This document shows positions 27,319 through 41,790 of a DNA stretch of 64,000 nt, one piece after another; the first letter of the stretch is position 1, and every line of letters starts with the position of its first letter. Source of the stretch: Xylocopa sonorina (lineage: Eukaryota > Arthropoda > Insecta > Hymenoptera > Apidae). The stretch covers positions 248,001-312,000 of the forward strand of contig NW_027490123.1 of NCBI RefSeq assembly GCF_050948175.1. Reading direction: 5' to 3'. The translations under genes were made by a program, and so were the position numbers. The notes below the pieces were generated by a model. It searched no databases. It saw nothing but the letters and a program-made list of their open reading frames with translations, and was not told the DNA's origin.

Positions 27319-27739
27319 ATGAAACATAGAAATGAGATACGATATCGCGTTTTAAGAAGCATTTGAACTCTATTGCTACGATACGTAGACATCTGCAAAC
27401 GCTATTTCCTTGCAAGGAAGTGTCGCATTTACATTCATTTGAAGTGTAGACGAGGAATCCATAACACTTCGCAAATCATATTATATCTTACCATGAAACA
27501 TAGAAATGAGATGCGATATCGCGTTTTAAGAAGCATTAGAACTCTATTGCTACTTTAGGTAGACATCTGCAAACGCTATTTCCTTGCAAGGAAGTGTCGC
27601 ATTTACATACATTTGAAGTGTAGACGAGGAATACATAACACTTCGCAAATCATATTATAGCTTACCATGAAACGTAGAAATGAGATGCAATATAGCGTTT
27701 TAAGAATCATAAGAACTCTATTGCTACGATACGTAGACA

Positions 27740-28500
27740 TCTGCAAACGCTATTTCCTTGCAAGGAAGTGTCGCATTTACATTCATTTGAATCCTAGACG
27801 AGGAATGCATAACACTTCGCAATGAATATTATATCTTACCATGAAACATAGAAATGAGATGCGATATCGCGTTTTAAGAAGCATTAGAACTCTATTGCTA
27901 CTATAGGTAGACATCTGCAAACGCTATTTCCTTGCAATGAAGTGTCGCATTTACATTCATTTGAATTGTAGACGAGGAATACATAACACTTCGCAAATCA
28001 TATTATATCTTACCATGAAACATAGAAATGAGATGCGATATCGCGTTTTAAGAAGCATTAGAACTCTATTGCTACGTTAGGTAGTCATCTGCAAACGCTA
28101 TTTCTTAGCGAGGATGTGTCGCATTTACATTCATTTGAAGTGTAGACGAGGAATACATATCACTTCGCAAATCATATTATATCTTACCATGAAACATAGA
28201 ATTGAGATGCGATATCGCGTTTTAAGAAGCATTAGAATACTATTGCTACGATAGGTAGACATTTGCAAACGCTATTTCCTTGCAAGGAAGTGTCGCATTT
28301 ACATTCATTTGAATCGTAGACGAGGAATGCATAACACTTCGCAATGAATATTATATCTTACCATGAAACATAGAAATGAGATGCGATATCGCGTTTTAAG
28401 AAGCATTTGAACTCTATTGCTACGATACGTAGACATCTGCAAACGCTATTTCCTTGCAAGGAAGTGTCGCATTTACATTCATTTGAAGTGTAGACGAGGA
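27740..28500 (+). repeat. About 760-bp block copied at about 29306-30066 (9 monomers apart)
   Basis: CTACTATAGGTAGAC, GTAGTCATCTGC and GAGGATGTGTCGC occur in the same order at both places, 1566 bp apart. CTACTATAGG was seen only in this pair. Confidence 0.75.
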
Positions 28501-28707
28501 ATACATAACACTTCGCAAATCATAATATATCTTTCCATGAAACGTACAAGTGAGATGCAATATAGCGTTGTAAGAATCATAAGAACTCTATTGCTACGAT
28601 ACGTAGACATCTGCAAACGCTATTTCCTTGCAAGGAAGTGTCGCATTTACATTCATTTGAATCGTAGACGAGGAATGCATAACACTTCGCAATGAATATT
28701 ATATCTT

Positions 28708-29232
28708 ACCATGAAACGTAGAAGTGAGATGCAATATAGCGTTTTAAGAATCATAAGAACTCTATTGCTACGATACGTAGACATCTGCAAACGCTATTTC
28801 CTTGCAAGGAAGTGTCGCATTTACATTCATTTGAATCGTAGACGAGGACTGCTTAACACTTCGCAATGAATATTATATCTTATCATGAAACATAGATATG
28901 AGACGCAACATCTCGTTTTAAGAAGCATTTGAACTCTATTGCTTCGATACGTAGACATCTGTAAACGCTATTTCCTTGCAAGGAAGTGTCGCATTTACAT
29001 TCATTTGAAGTGTAGACGAGGAATACATAACACTTCGCTAATCATATTATATCTTACCATGAAACATAGAAGTGAGATGCGATATCGCGTTTTAAGAAGC
29101 ATTAGAACCCTATTGCTACGATACCTAGACATCTGCAGACGCTATTTCCTAGCAAGGAAGTGTCGCATTTACATTCATTTGAAGTGTAGACGAGGAATAC
29201 ATAACACTTCGCAAATCATATTATATCTTACC
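28708..29232 (+). repeat. Second copy of the 26620-27144 block
   Basis: It carries the TGCTTAAC, GAGACGCAA and CTGTAAACGC variants of the upstream copy. The match ends where the next unit reads CATAGAATTGAG instead of CATAGAAGTGAG. Confidence 0.75.
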
Positions 29233-29305
29233 ATGAAACATAGAATTGAGATGCGATATCGCGTTTTAAGAAGCATTAGAATACTATTGCTACGATAGGT
29301 AGACA

Positions 29306-30066
29306 TTTGCAAACGCTATTTCCTTGCAAGGAAGTGTCGCATTTACATTCATTTGAATCGTAGACGAGGAATGCATAAAACTTCGCAATGAATATTATAT
29401 CTTACCATGAAACATAGAAATGAGATGCGATATCGCGTTTTAAGAAGCATTAGAACTCTATTGCTACTATAGGTAGACATCTGCAAACGCTATTTCCTTG
29501 CAATGAAGTGTCGCATTTACATTCATTTGAATTGTAGACGAGGAATACATAACACTTCGCAAATCATATTATATCTTACCATGAAACATAGAAATGAGAT
29601 GCGATATCGCGTTTTAAGAAGCATTAGAACTCTATTGCTACGTTAGGTAGTCATCTGCAAACGCTATTTCCTAGCGAGGATGTGTCGCATTTACATTCAT
29701 TTGAAGTGTAGACGAGGAATACATATCACTTCGCAAATCATATTATATCTTACCATGAAACATAGAATTGAGATGCGATATCGCGTTTTAAGAAGCATTA
29801 GAATACTATTGCTACGATAGGTAGACATTTGCAAACGCTATTTCCGTGCAAGGAAGTGTCGCATTTACATTCATTTGAATCGTAGACGAGGAATGCATAA
29901 CACTTCGCAATGAATATTATATCTTACCATGAAACATAGAAATGAGATGCGATATCGCGTTTTAAGAAGCATTTGAACTCTATTGCTACGATACGTAGAC
30001 ATCTGCAAACGCTATTTCCTTGCAAGGAAGTGTCGCATTTACATTCATTTGAAGTGTAGACGAGGT
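29306..30066 (+). repeat. Second copy of the 27740-28500 block
   Basis: It matches the upstream copy, with private changes such as CATAAAACTTCGC and TTTCCGTGCAAGG. The match ends where CGAGGTATACATGAC begins, which is also where domain 3 variants start. Confidence 0.75.
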
Positions 30067-30084
30067 ATACATGACACTTCGCAA

Positions 30085-30780
30085 TGAATATTATATCTTA
30101 CCATGAAACATAGAAATGAGATGCGATATCGCGTTTTAAGAAGCATTAGAACACTATTGCTACGATAGATAGACATTCGCAAACGCTATTTCCTCGAAAG
30201 GAAGTGCCGCATTTACATTCATTTGAAGTGTAGACGAGGTATACATGGCACTTCGCAATGAATATTATATCTTACCATGAAACATAGATATGAGATGCGA
30301 TATCGCGTTTTAAGAAGCATTAGAAATCTATTGCAACGATACGCAGACATCTGCAAACGCTATTTCCTAGCGAGGAAGTTTCGCATTCACATTCATTTGA
30401 AGTGTAGACGAGCAATACATAACACTTCGCAAATCATATTATATCTTACCTTGAAACATAGAAATGAGATGCGATATCGCGTTTTAGGAATCATAAGAAC
30501 TCTATTGCTACTTTAGGTAGACATCTGCAAACGCTATTTCCTTGCAAGTAAGTGTCGCATTTACATTCATTTGAAGTGTAGACGAGGAATGCATAACACT
30601 TCGCAAATCATATTATATCTTATCATGAAACATAGAAATGAGATGCGATATCGCGTTTTAAGAAGCATTTGAACTCTATTGCTTCGATACGTAGACATCT
30701 GCAAACGATATTTCCTAGGAAGGAAGTGTCGGATTTACATTCATTTGAAGTGTAGACGAGGTATACATGACACTTCGCAA
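30085..30780 (+). repeat. 4-monomer block copied at about 31825-32520 (10 monomers apart)
   Basis: Shared rare variants are TTTCCTCGAAAGGAAGTGCC, GAAGTTTCGCATTCAC, GACGAGCAATAC, TTACCTTGAAACATAG, TTTTAGGAATC and CCTAGGAAGG, all displaced by 1740 bp. Confidence 0.78.
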
Positions 30781-31824
30781 TTCATATTATATCTTACCAT
30801 GAAACATAGAAATGAGATGCGATATCGCGTTTTAAGAAGCATTAGAACTCTATTGCTACGATACCTGGACATCTGCAGACGCTATTTCCTAGCAGGGAAG
30901 TGTGGCATTTACATTCATTTGAAGTGTAGACGAGGAATACATGTCACTTCGCAAATCATATTATATCTTACCATGAAACATAGAAATAAGATGCGATATC
31001 GCGTTTTAAGAAGCATTAGAACTCTATTGCTACGATACCTAGACATCTGCAGACGCTATTTCCTAGCAAGGAAGTGTCGCATTTACATTCATTTGAATCG
31101 TAGACGAGGAATGCACAACACTTCGCAAATCATACTATATCTTACCATGAAACATAGAAATGAGATGCGATATCGCGTTTTAAGAAGCATAAGAACACTA
31201 TTGCTACGATAGACAGACATTCGCAAACGCTATTTCCTTGCAAGGAAGTGTCGCATTTACATTCATTTGAAGTGTAGACGAGGTATACATGACACTTCGC
31301 AATTCATATTATATCTTACCATGAAACATAGATATGAGATGCGATATCGCGTTTTAAGAAGCATTAGAAATCTATTGCTACGATACGTAGACATCTGCAA
31401 ACGCTATTTCCTAGCGAGGAAGTTTCGCATTCACATTCATTTGAAGTGTAGACGAGGAATACATAACACTTCGCAAATCATATTATATCTTACCTTGAAA
31501 CATAGAAATGAAATGCGATATCGCGTTTTAAGAATCATAAGAACTCTATTGCTACGATACGTAGACATCTGCAAACGCTATTTCCTTGCAAGTAAGTGTC
31601 GCATTTACATTCATTTGAAGTGTAGACGAGGAATACATAACACTTCGCAAATCATAATGTATGTTACCATGAAACATAGAAATGAGATGCGATATCGCGT
31701 TTTAAGAAGCATTTGAACTCTATTGCTTCGCTTCGTAGACATCTGCAAATGCTATTTCCTTGTAAGGAAGTGTCGCATTTACATTCATTTGAAGTGTAGA
31801 CGAGGAATGCATAACACTTCGCAA

Positions 31825-32520
31825 ATCATATTATATCTTATCATGAAACATAGAAATGAGATGCGATATCGCGTTTTAAGAAGCATTAGAACACTATTGC
31901 TACGATAGATAGACATTCGCAAACGCTATTTCCTCGAAAGGAAGTGCCGCACTTACATTCATTTGAAGTGTAGACGAGGCATACATGACACTTCGCAATG
32001 AATATTATATCTTACCATGAAACATAGATATGAGATGCGATATCGCGTTTTAAGAAGCATTAGAAATCTATTGCTACGATACGTAGACATCTGCAAACGC
32101 TATTTCCTAGCGAGGAAGTTTCGCATTCACATTCATTTGAAGTGTAGACGAGCAATACATAACACTTCGCAAATCATATTATATCTTACCTTGAAACATA
32201 GAAATGAGATGCGATATCGCGTTTTAGGAATCATAAGAACTCTATTGCTACTTTAGGTAGACATCTGCAAACGCTATTTCCTTGCAAGTAAGTGTCGCAT
32301 TTACATTCATTTGAAGTGTAGACGAGGAATACATAACACTTCGCAAATCATAATGTATGTTACCATGAAACATAGAAATGAGATGCGATATCGCGTTTTA
32401 AGAAGCATTTGAACTCTATTGCTTCGATACGTAGACATTTGCAAACGCTATTTCCTAGGAAGGAAGTGTCGCATTTACATTCATTTGAAGTGTAGACGAG
32501 GAATACATGACACTTCGCAA
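31825..32520 (+). repeat. Second copy of the 30085-30780 block
   Basis: It has the same rare variants as the copy 1740 bp upstream. Differences include CTACGATACGTAG here against CAACGATACGCAG there, and TTCCTAGGAAGGAAG following CTATT here against GATATTTCC there. Confidence 0.75.
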
Positions 32521-33584
32521 ATCATATTATATCTTACCATGAAACATAGAAATGAGATGCGATATCGCGTTATAAGAATCCAAAGAACTCTATTGCTACG
32601 ATACGTAGACATCTGCAATCGCTATTTCCTTGCAAGGAAGTGCCGCATTTACATTCATTTGAAGTGTAGACGAGGAATACATAACACTTCGCAAATCATA
32701 TTATATCTTACCATGAAACATAGAAATGAGATGCGATATCGCGTTTTAAGAAGCATTAGAGCTCTATTGCTACGATAGCTAGACATCTGCAGACGCTATT
32801 TCCTACCAAGGAACTGTCGCATTTACATTCATTTGAAGTGTAGACGAGGAATACATGACACTTCGCAAATCATATTATATCTTACCATGAAACATAGAAA
32901 TGAGATGCGATATCGCGTTTTAAGAAACATAAGAACACTATTGCTACGATACGTAGACATCTGCAAACGCTATTTCCTTGCATGGAAGTGTCGCATTTAC
33001 ATTCATTTGAAGTGTAGACGAGGAATACATGACACTTCGCAAATCATATTATATCTTACCATGAAACATAGAAATGAGATGCGATATCGCGTTTTAAGAA
33101 TCATAAGAACTCTGTTGCTACGGTACGTAGACATCTGCAAACGCTATTTCCTTGCAAGGAAGTGTCGCATTTACATTCATTTGAAGTGTAGACGAGGAAT
33201 ACATAACACTTCGCAAATCATAATATATCTTACCATGAAACATAGAAATGAGATGCAATATCTCGTTTTAAGAAGCATTTGAACTCTATTGCTTCGATAC
33301 GTAGGCATCTGCAAACGCTATTTCCTTGCAAGGAAGTGTCGCATTTACATTCATTTGAAGTGTAGACGAGGAATACATAACACTTCGCAAATCATATTAT
33401 ATCTTACCATGAAACATAGAAATGAGATGTGATATCGCGTTTTAAGAAGCATTAGAACACTATTGCTACGATACGTAGACATCTGCAAACGCAATTTCCT
33501 AGCAAGGAAGTGTCGCATTTACATTCATTTGAAGTGTAGACGAGGTATACATGACACTTCGCAATTCATATTATATCTTACCAT

Positions 33585-33940
33585 GAAACATAGAAATGAG
33601 ATGCGATATCGCGTTTTAAGAAGCATTAGAACACTATTGCTACGATACGTAGACATCTGCAAACGCTATTTCCTTGCAAGGAAGTGTCGCATTTACATTC
33701 ATTTGAAGTGTAGATGAGGTATACATGACACTTCGCAATTCATATTATATCTTACCACGAAACATAGAAATGAGATGCGATATCGCGTTATAAGAAGCAT
33801 TAGAAATCTATTGCTGCGATACGTAGACATCTGGAAACGCTATTTCCTAGCGAAGAAGTTTCGCATTCACATTCATTTCAAGTGTAGACGAGGAATACAT
33901 AACACTTCGCAAATCATATTATATCTTACCATGAAACATA
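33585..33940 (+). repeat. 2-monomer block copied at about 35847-36202 (13 monomers apart)
   Basis: Both places have an ACG in place of ATG at the unit start (33757 and 36019), GCGTTATAAG, CTGCGATACG, CATCTGGAAACGC and TAGCGAAGAAGTTTCGC. The 2262-bp distance continues weakly to the right, for example between the TTGCTTCG units at about 34159 and 36421. Confidence 0.75.
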
Positions 33941-36094
33941 GAGATGAGATGCGATATCGCGTTTTAAGAAGCATTAGAACACTATTGCTATGATAGGTAG
34001 ACATTCGCAAACGCTATTTCCTTGCAAGGAAGTGTCGCATTTACATTCATTTGAAGTGTAGACGAGGAATACATAACACTTCGCAAATCATATTATATCT
34101 TACCATGAAACATAGAAATGAGATGCGATATCGCGTTTTAAGAAGCATTTGAACTCTATTGCTTCGATACGTAGACATCTGCAAACGCTATTTCCTTGCA
34201 AGGAAGTGTCGCATTTACATTCATTTGAAGTGTAGCCGAGGAATACATAACACTTCGCAAATCATATTATATCGTACCATGAAACATAGAGATGAGATGC
34301 GATATCGCGTTTTAAGAAGCATTAGAACACTATTGCTATGATAGGTAGACATTCGCAAACGCTATTTCCTTGCAAGGAAGTGTCGCATTTACATTCATTT
34401 GAAGTGTAGACGAGGAATACATAACACTTCGCAAATCATATTATATCTTACCATGAAACATAGAAATGAGATGCGATATCGCGTTTTAAGAAGCAATAGA
34501 ACTCTATTGCTACGATACGTATACATCTGCAAACGCTATTTGCTTGCAAGGAAGTGTCGCATTTACATTCATTTGAAGTGTAGACGAGGAATACATAACA
34601 CTTCGCAAATCATATTATATCTTACCATGAAATATAGAGGTGAGATGCGATATCGCGTTTTAAGAATCATAAGAACTCTATTGCTACGATACGTAGACAT
34701 CTGCAAGCACTCTTTCCTTGCATGGAAGTGTCGCATTTACATTCATTTGACGTGTAGACGAGGAATACATGACACTTCGCAAATCATATTATATCTTACC
34801 ATGAAACATAGAAATGAGATGCGATATCGCGTTTTAAGAATCATAAGAACTCTATTGCTACGATACGCAGACATCTGCAAACGCTATTTCCTTGCAAGGA
34901 AGTGTCGCATTTACATTCATTTGATGTGTAGACGAGGAATACATGACACTTCGCAAATCATATTATATCTTACCATGAAATATAGAAATGAGATGCGATA
35001 TCGCTTTTTAAGAAGCATTAGAACTCTATTGCTACGATAGGTAGACGTTTGCAAACGCTATTTCCTTGCAAGGAAGTGTCGCATTTACATTCATTTGAAG
35101 TGTAGACGAGGAATACATGGCACTTCGCAAATCATATTATATCTTACCATGAAACGTAGAAATGAGATGCGATATCGCGTTTTAAGAAGCATTACAACTC
35201 TATTGCTACGATAGGTAGACATCTGCAAACGCTATTTCCTTACAAGGAAGTGTCGCATTTACATTCATTTGAAGTGTAGACGAGGAATACATAACACTTC
35301 GCAAAGCATATTATATCTTACCATGAAACATAGAAATGAGATGCGATATCGCGTTTTAAGAAGCATTAGAACTCTATTGCTACGATACCTAGACATCTGC
35401 AGACGTTATTTCCTAGCAAGGAAGTGTCGCATTTACATTCATTTGAAGTGTAGACGAGGAATACATGACACTTCGCAAATCATTTTATATCTTACCATGA
35501 TACATAGAAATGAGATGCGATATCGCGTTTTAAGAAGCATTAGAACTCTATTGCTACGATAGGTAGACGTTTGCAAACGCTATTTCCTTGCAAGGAAGTG
35601 TCGCATTTTCATTCATTTGAAGTGTAGACGAGGAATACATCACACTTCGCAAATCATATTATATGTTACCATGAAACATAGAAATGAGATGCGATATCGC
35701 GTTTTAAGTATCAATAGAACTCTATTGCTACGATACGTAGACATCTGCAAACGCTATTTCCTTACAAGGAAGTGTCGGATTTACATTCATTTGAAGTGTA
35801 GACGAGGAATACATAACACTTCGCAAATCATATTATATCTTACCATGAAACATAGAAATGAGATGTGAAATCGCGTTTTAAGAAGCATTAGAACACTATT
35901 GCTACGATACGTAGACATCTGCAAACGCTATTTCCTTGCAAGGAAGTGTCGCATTTACATTCATTTGAAGTGTAGACGAGGTATACATGACACTTCGCAA
36001 TTCATATTATATCTTACCACGAAACATAGAAATGAGATGCGATATCGCGTTATAAGAAGCATTAGAAATCTATTGCTGCGATACGTAGACATCT

Positions 36095-39000
36095 GGAAAC
36101 GCTATTTCCTAGCGAAGAAGTTTCGCATTCACATTCATTTCAAGTGTAGACGAGGAATACATAACACTTCGCAAATCATATTATATCTTACCATGAAACA
36201 TAGAAATGAGATGTGATATCGCGTTTTAAGAATCATAAGAACACTATTGCTACGATACTTAGACATCTGTAAACGCTATTTCCTTGCAAGGAAGTGTCGC
36301 ATTTACATTCATTTGAAGTGTAGACGAGGAATACATAACACTTCGCAAATCATAATATATCTTACCATGAAACATAGAAATGAGATGCGATATCGCGTTT
36401 TAAGAAGCATTTGAACTCTATTGCTTCGATACGTAGACACCTGCAAACGCTATTTCCTTGCAAGGAAGTGTCGCATTTACATTCATTTGAAGTGTAGACG
36501 AGGAATACATAACACTTCGCAAATCATATTATATCTTACCATGAAACATAGAGATGAGATGCGATATCGCGTTTTAAGAAGCATTAGAACACTATTGCTA
36601 TGATAGGTAGACATTCGCAAACTCTATTTCCTTGCAAGGAAGTGTCGCATTTACATTCATTTGAAGTGTAGACGAGGAATACATAACACTTCGCAAATCA
36701 TATTATATCTTACCATGAAATATAGAAATGAGATGCGATATCGCGTTTTAAGAAACATTGGAAATCTATTGCTACGGTACGTAGACATCTGCAAACGCTA
36801 TTTCCTAGCGAGGAAGTGTCGCATTCACATTCATTTGAAGTGTAGACGAGGAATACATAACACTTCGCAAATCATATTATATCTTACCATGAAACATAGA
36901 AATGAGATGCGATATCGCGTTTTAAGAAGCATTAGAACTCTATTGCTGCGATACCTAGACATCTGCAGACGCTATTTCCTAGCAAGGTAGTGTCGCATTT
37001 ACATTCATTTGAAGTGTAGACGAGGAATACATGACACTTCGCAAATCACATTATATCTTACCATGAAACATAGAAATGAGATGCGATATCGCGTTTTAAG
37101 AAGCATTGGAAATCTATTGCTACGGTACGTAGACATCTGCAAACGCTATTTCCTAGCGAGGAAGTGTCGCATTCATATTCATTTGAAGTGTAGACGAGGA
37201 ATACGTAACACTTCGCAAATCATATTATATCTTACCATGAAACATAGAAATGAGATGCGATATCGCGTTTTAAGAAGCATTAGAACTCTATTGCTGCGAT
37301 ACCTAGACATCTGCAGACGCTATTTCCTAGCAAGGTAGTGTCGCATTTACATTCATTTGAAGTGTAGACGAGGAATACATGACACTTCGCAAATCATATT
37401 ATATCTTACCATGAAATATAGAAATGAGATCCGATATCGCGTTTTAAGAAGCATTGGAAATCTATTGCTACGGTACGTAGACATCTGCAAACGCTATTTC
37501 CTAGCGAGGAAGTGTCGCATTTACATTCATTTGAAGTGTAGAGGAGGAATACGTAACACTTCGCAAATCATATTATACCTTACCATGAAACATAGAAATG
37601 AGATGCGATATCGCGTTTTAAGAATCATAAGAACTCTATTGCTACGATACGTAGACATCTGCAAACGCTATTTCTTTGCAAGGAAGTGTCGCATTTACAT
37701 TCATTTGAAGTGTAGACGAGGAATACATAACACTTCGCAAATCATATTATATCTTACCATGAAATATAGAAATGAGATGCGATATCGCGTTTTAAGAAGC
37801 ATTAGAACTCTATTGCTGCGATACCTAGACATCTGCAGACGCTATTTCCTAGCAACGTAGTGTCGCATTTACATTCATTTGAAGTGTAGACGAGGAATAC
37901 ATGACACTTCGCAAATCGTATTATATCTTACCATGAAATATAGAAATGAGATGCGATATCGCGTTTTAAGAAGCATTAGAAATCTATTGCTACGATACGT
38001 AGACATCTGCAAACGCTATTTCCTAGCGAAGAAGTTTCGCATTCACATTCATTTCAAGTGTAGACGAGGAATACATAACACTTCGCAAATCATATTATAT
38101 CTTACCATGAAACATAGAAATGAGATGTGATATCGCGTTTTAAGAATCATAAGAACACTATTGCTACGATACTTAGACATCTGTAAACGCTATTTCCTTG
38201 CAAGGAAGTGTCGCATTTACATTCATTTGAAGTGTAGACGAGGAATACATAACACTTCGCAAATCATAATATATCTTACCATGAAACATAGAAATGAGAT
38301 GCGATATCGCGTTTTAAGAAGCATTTGAACTCTATTGCTTCGATACGTAGACACCTGCAAACGCTATTTCCTTGCACGGAAGTGTCGCATTTACATTCAT
38401 TTGAAGTGTAGACGAGGAATACATAACACTTCGCAAATCATATTATATCTTACCATGAAACATAGAGATGAGATGCGATATCGCGTTTTAAGAAGCATTA
38501 GAACACTATTGCTATGATAGGTAGACATTCGCAAACGCTATTTCCTTGCAAGGAAGTGTCGCATTTACATTCATTTGAAGTGTAGACGAGGAATACATAA
38601 CACTTCGCAAATCATATTATATCTTACCATGAAATATAGAAATGTGATGCGATATCGCGTTTTAAGAAACATTGGAAATCTATTGCTACGGTACGTAGAC
38701 ATCTGCAAACGCTATTTCCTAGCGAGGAAGTGTCGCATTCACATTCATTTGAAGTGTAGACGAGGAATACATAACCCTTCGCAAATCATATTATATCTTA
38801 CCATGAAACATAGAAATGAGATGCGATATCGCGTTTTAAGAAGCATTAGAACTCTATTGCTGCGATACCTAGACATCTGCAGACGCTATTTCCTAGCAAG
38901 GTAGTGTCGCATTTACATTCATTTGAAGTGTAGACGAGGAATACATGACACTTGGCAAATCATATTATATCTTACCATGAAACATAGAAATGAGATGCGA

Positions 39001-39920
39001 TATCGCGTTTTAAGAAGCATTGGAAATCTATTGCTACGGTACGTAGCCATCTGCAAACGCTATTTCCTAGCGAGGAAGTGTCGCATTCATATTCATTTGA
39101 AGTGTAGACGAGGAATACGTAACACTTCGCAAATCATATTATATCTTACCATGAAACATAGAAATGAGATGCGATATCGCGTTTTAAGAAGCATTAGAAC
39201 TCTATTGCTGCGATACCTAGACATCTGCAGACGCTATTTCCTAGCAAGGTAGTGTCGCATTTACATTCATTTGAAGTGTAGACGAGGAATACATGACACT
39301 TCGCAAATCATATTATATCTTACCATGAAATATAGGAATGAGATCCGATATCGCGTTTTAAGAAGCATTGGAAATCTATTGCTACGGTACGTAGACATCT
39401 GCAAACGCTATTTCCTAGCGAGGAAGTGTCGCATTTACATTCATTTGAAGTGTAGAGGAGGAATACGTAACACTTCGCAAATCATATTATACCTTACCAT
39501 GAAACATAGAAATGAGATGCGATATCGCGTTTTAAGAATCATAAGAACTCTATTGCTACGATACGTAGACATCTGCAAACGCTACTTCTTTGCAAGGAAG
39601 TGTCGCATTTACATTCATTTGAAGTGTAGACGAGGAATACATAACACTTCGCAAATCATATTATATCTTACCATGAAATATAGAAATGAGATGCGATATC
39701 GCGTTTTAAGAAGCATTAGAACTCTATTGCTGCGATACCTAGACATCTGCAGACGCTATTTCCTAGCAACGTAGTGTCGCATTTACATTCATTTGAAGTG
39801 TAGACGAAGAATACATGACACTTCGCAAATCGTATTATATCTTACCATGAAATATAGAAATGAGATGCGATATCGCGTTTTAAGAAGCATTAGAAATCTA
39901 TTGCTACGATACGTAGACAT
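36095..39920 (+). repeat. 11-monomer tandem duplication (1914 bp), two copies
   Basis: About 36095-38008 repeats at about 38009-39920. Shared rare variants include GATACGTAGACACCTGC, CATAGAGATGAG followed by CTATGATAGG, GAAACATTGGAAATC, CTGCGATACCTAG with AGCAAGGTAGTG, GAGATCCGATATC, GTAGAGGAGGAATACGTAAC and CAAATCGTATTAT. Private changes in the second copy include GTTAGCCATC-type changes (GTAGCCATCTGC near 39046), CACTTGGCAAATC near 38950 and GAAATGTGATGC near 38640. Confidence 0.9.
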
Positions 39921-41790
39921 CTGCAAACGCTATTTCCTTGCAAGGAAGTGTCGCATTTACATTCATTTGAATCGTAGACGAGGAATGCATAACACTTCGC
40001 AAATCATATTATATCTTACCATGAAACATAGAAATGAGATGCGATATCGCGTTTTAAGAAGCATTAGAACACTATTGCTACGATAGATAGACATTCGCAA
40101 ACGCTATTTCCTTGCAAGGAAGTGTCGCATTTACATTCATTTGAAGTGTAGACGAGGAATACATAACAGTTCGCAGATCATATTATATCTTACCATGAAA
40201 CATAGAAATGAGATGCGATATCGCCTTTTAAGAAGCATTAGAACACTATAGCTACGATAGATAGACATTCGCAAACGCTATTTCCTTGCAAGGAAGTGTC
40301 GCATTTACATTCATTTGAAGTGTAGACTAGGTACACATGACACTTCGCAATTCATATTATATCTTACCATGAAACATAGAAATGAGAATCGATATCGCGT
40401 TTTAAGAAGCATTAGACATCAATTGCTACGATACGTAGACATCTGCAAACGCTATTTCCTAGCGAGGAAGTTTCGCATTCACATTCATTTGAAGTGTAGA
40501 CGAGGAATACATAACACTTCGCAAATCATATTATACCTTACCATGAAACATAGAAATGAGATGCGATATCGCGTTTTAAGAATCATAAGAACTCTATTGC
40601 TACGATACGTAGACATCTGCAAACGCTACTTCTTTGCAAGGAAGTGTCGCATTTACATTCATTTGAAGTGTAGACGAGGAATACATAACACTTCGCAAAT
40701 CATATTATATCTTACCATGAAATATAGAAATGAGATGCGATATCGCGTTTTAAGAAGCATTAGAACTCTATTGCTGCGATACCTAGACATCTGCAGACGC
40801 TATTTCCTAGCAACGTAGTGTCGCATTTACATTCATTTGAAGTGTAGACGAAGAATACATGACACTTCGCAAATCGTATTATATCTTACCATGAAATATA
40901 GAAATGAGATGCGATATCGCGTTTTAAGAAGCATTAGAAATCTATTGCTACGATACGTAGACATCTGCAAACGCTATTTCCTTGCAAGGAAGTGTCGCAT
41001 TTACATTCATTTGAATCGTAGACGAGGAATGCATAACACTTCGCAAATCATATTATATCTTACCATGAAACATAGAAATGAGATGCGATATCGCGTTTTA
41101 AGAAGCATTAGAACACTATTGCTACGATAGATAGACATTCGCAAACGCTATTTCCTTGCAAGGAAGTGTCGCATTTACATTCATTTGAAGTGTAGACGAG
41201 GAATACATAACAGTTCGCAGATCATATTATATCTTACCATGAAACATAGAAATGAGATGCGATATCGCCTTTTAAGAAGCATTAGAACACTATAGCTACG
41301 ATAGATAGACATTCGCAAACGCTATTTCCTTGCAAGGAAGTGTCGCATTTACATTCATTTGAAGTGTAGACTAGGTACACATGACACTTCGCAATTCATA
41401 TTATATCTTACCATGAAACATAGAAATGAGAAGCGATATCGCGTTTTAAGAAGCATTAGACATCAATTGCTACGATACGTAGACATCTGCAAACGCTATT
41501 TCCTAGCGAGGAAGTTTCGCATTCACATTCATTTGAAGTGTAGACGAGGAATACATAACACTTCGCAAATCATATTATACCTTACCATGAAACATAGAAA
41601 TGAGATGCGATATCGCGTTTTAAGAATCATAAGAACTCTATTGCTACGATACGTAGACATCTGCAAACGCTATTTCTTTGCAAGGAAGTGTCGCATTTAC
41701 ATTCATTTGAAGTGTAGACGAGGAATACATAGCACTTCGCAAATCATATTATATCTTACCATGAAATATAGAAATGAGATGCGATATCGC
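39475..41790 (+). repeat. 6-monomer tandem duplication (1044 bp)
   Basis: About 39475-40518 is repeated from 40519 to about 41790. Rare shared variants are CGCTACTTCTTTGC in the first two positions, AGCAACGTAGTG, GTAGACGAAGAATAC, ATAACAGTTCGCAGATC, and CACTATAGCTACG further right. This duplication uses part of the end of the 11-monomer unit, so it probably came later. Confidence 0.85.

Larger units (their letters stand above)
15725..30060 (+). repeat. Array domain 2: CTACTTTAGG / ATGCAATATAGCG monomers
   Basis: Diagnostic variants become common here: CTACTTTAGGTAG and CTACGTTAGGTAG in the first dyad, GAATCGTAGACGAGGAATGC in the 3' third, and AAACGTAGAAATGAGATGC followed by AATATAGCG at the 5' end. 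The palindrome is mostly in the perfect CCTTGCAAGG state. Many units end CGCAATGAATATT rather than CGCAAATCATATT. Duplications of 6, 7, 8, 9 and 12 monomers are recognisable. The only 7-bp deletion of the array lies near 19308; from there to the right end the 174-bp phase never changes. Confidence 0.7.

Noticed and set aside
15725..32260. TTTAGG in CTACTTTAGGTAG as telomere-like repeats
   Set aside because: It occurs once per unit in some monomers and never as a tandem TTTAGG or TTTAGGG run.
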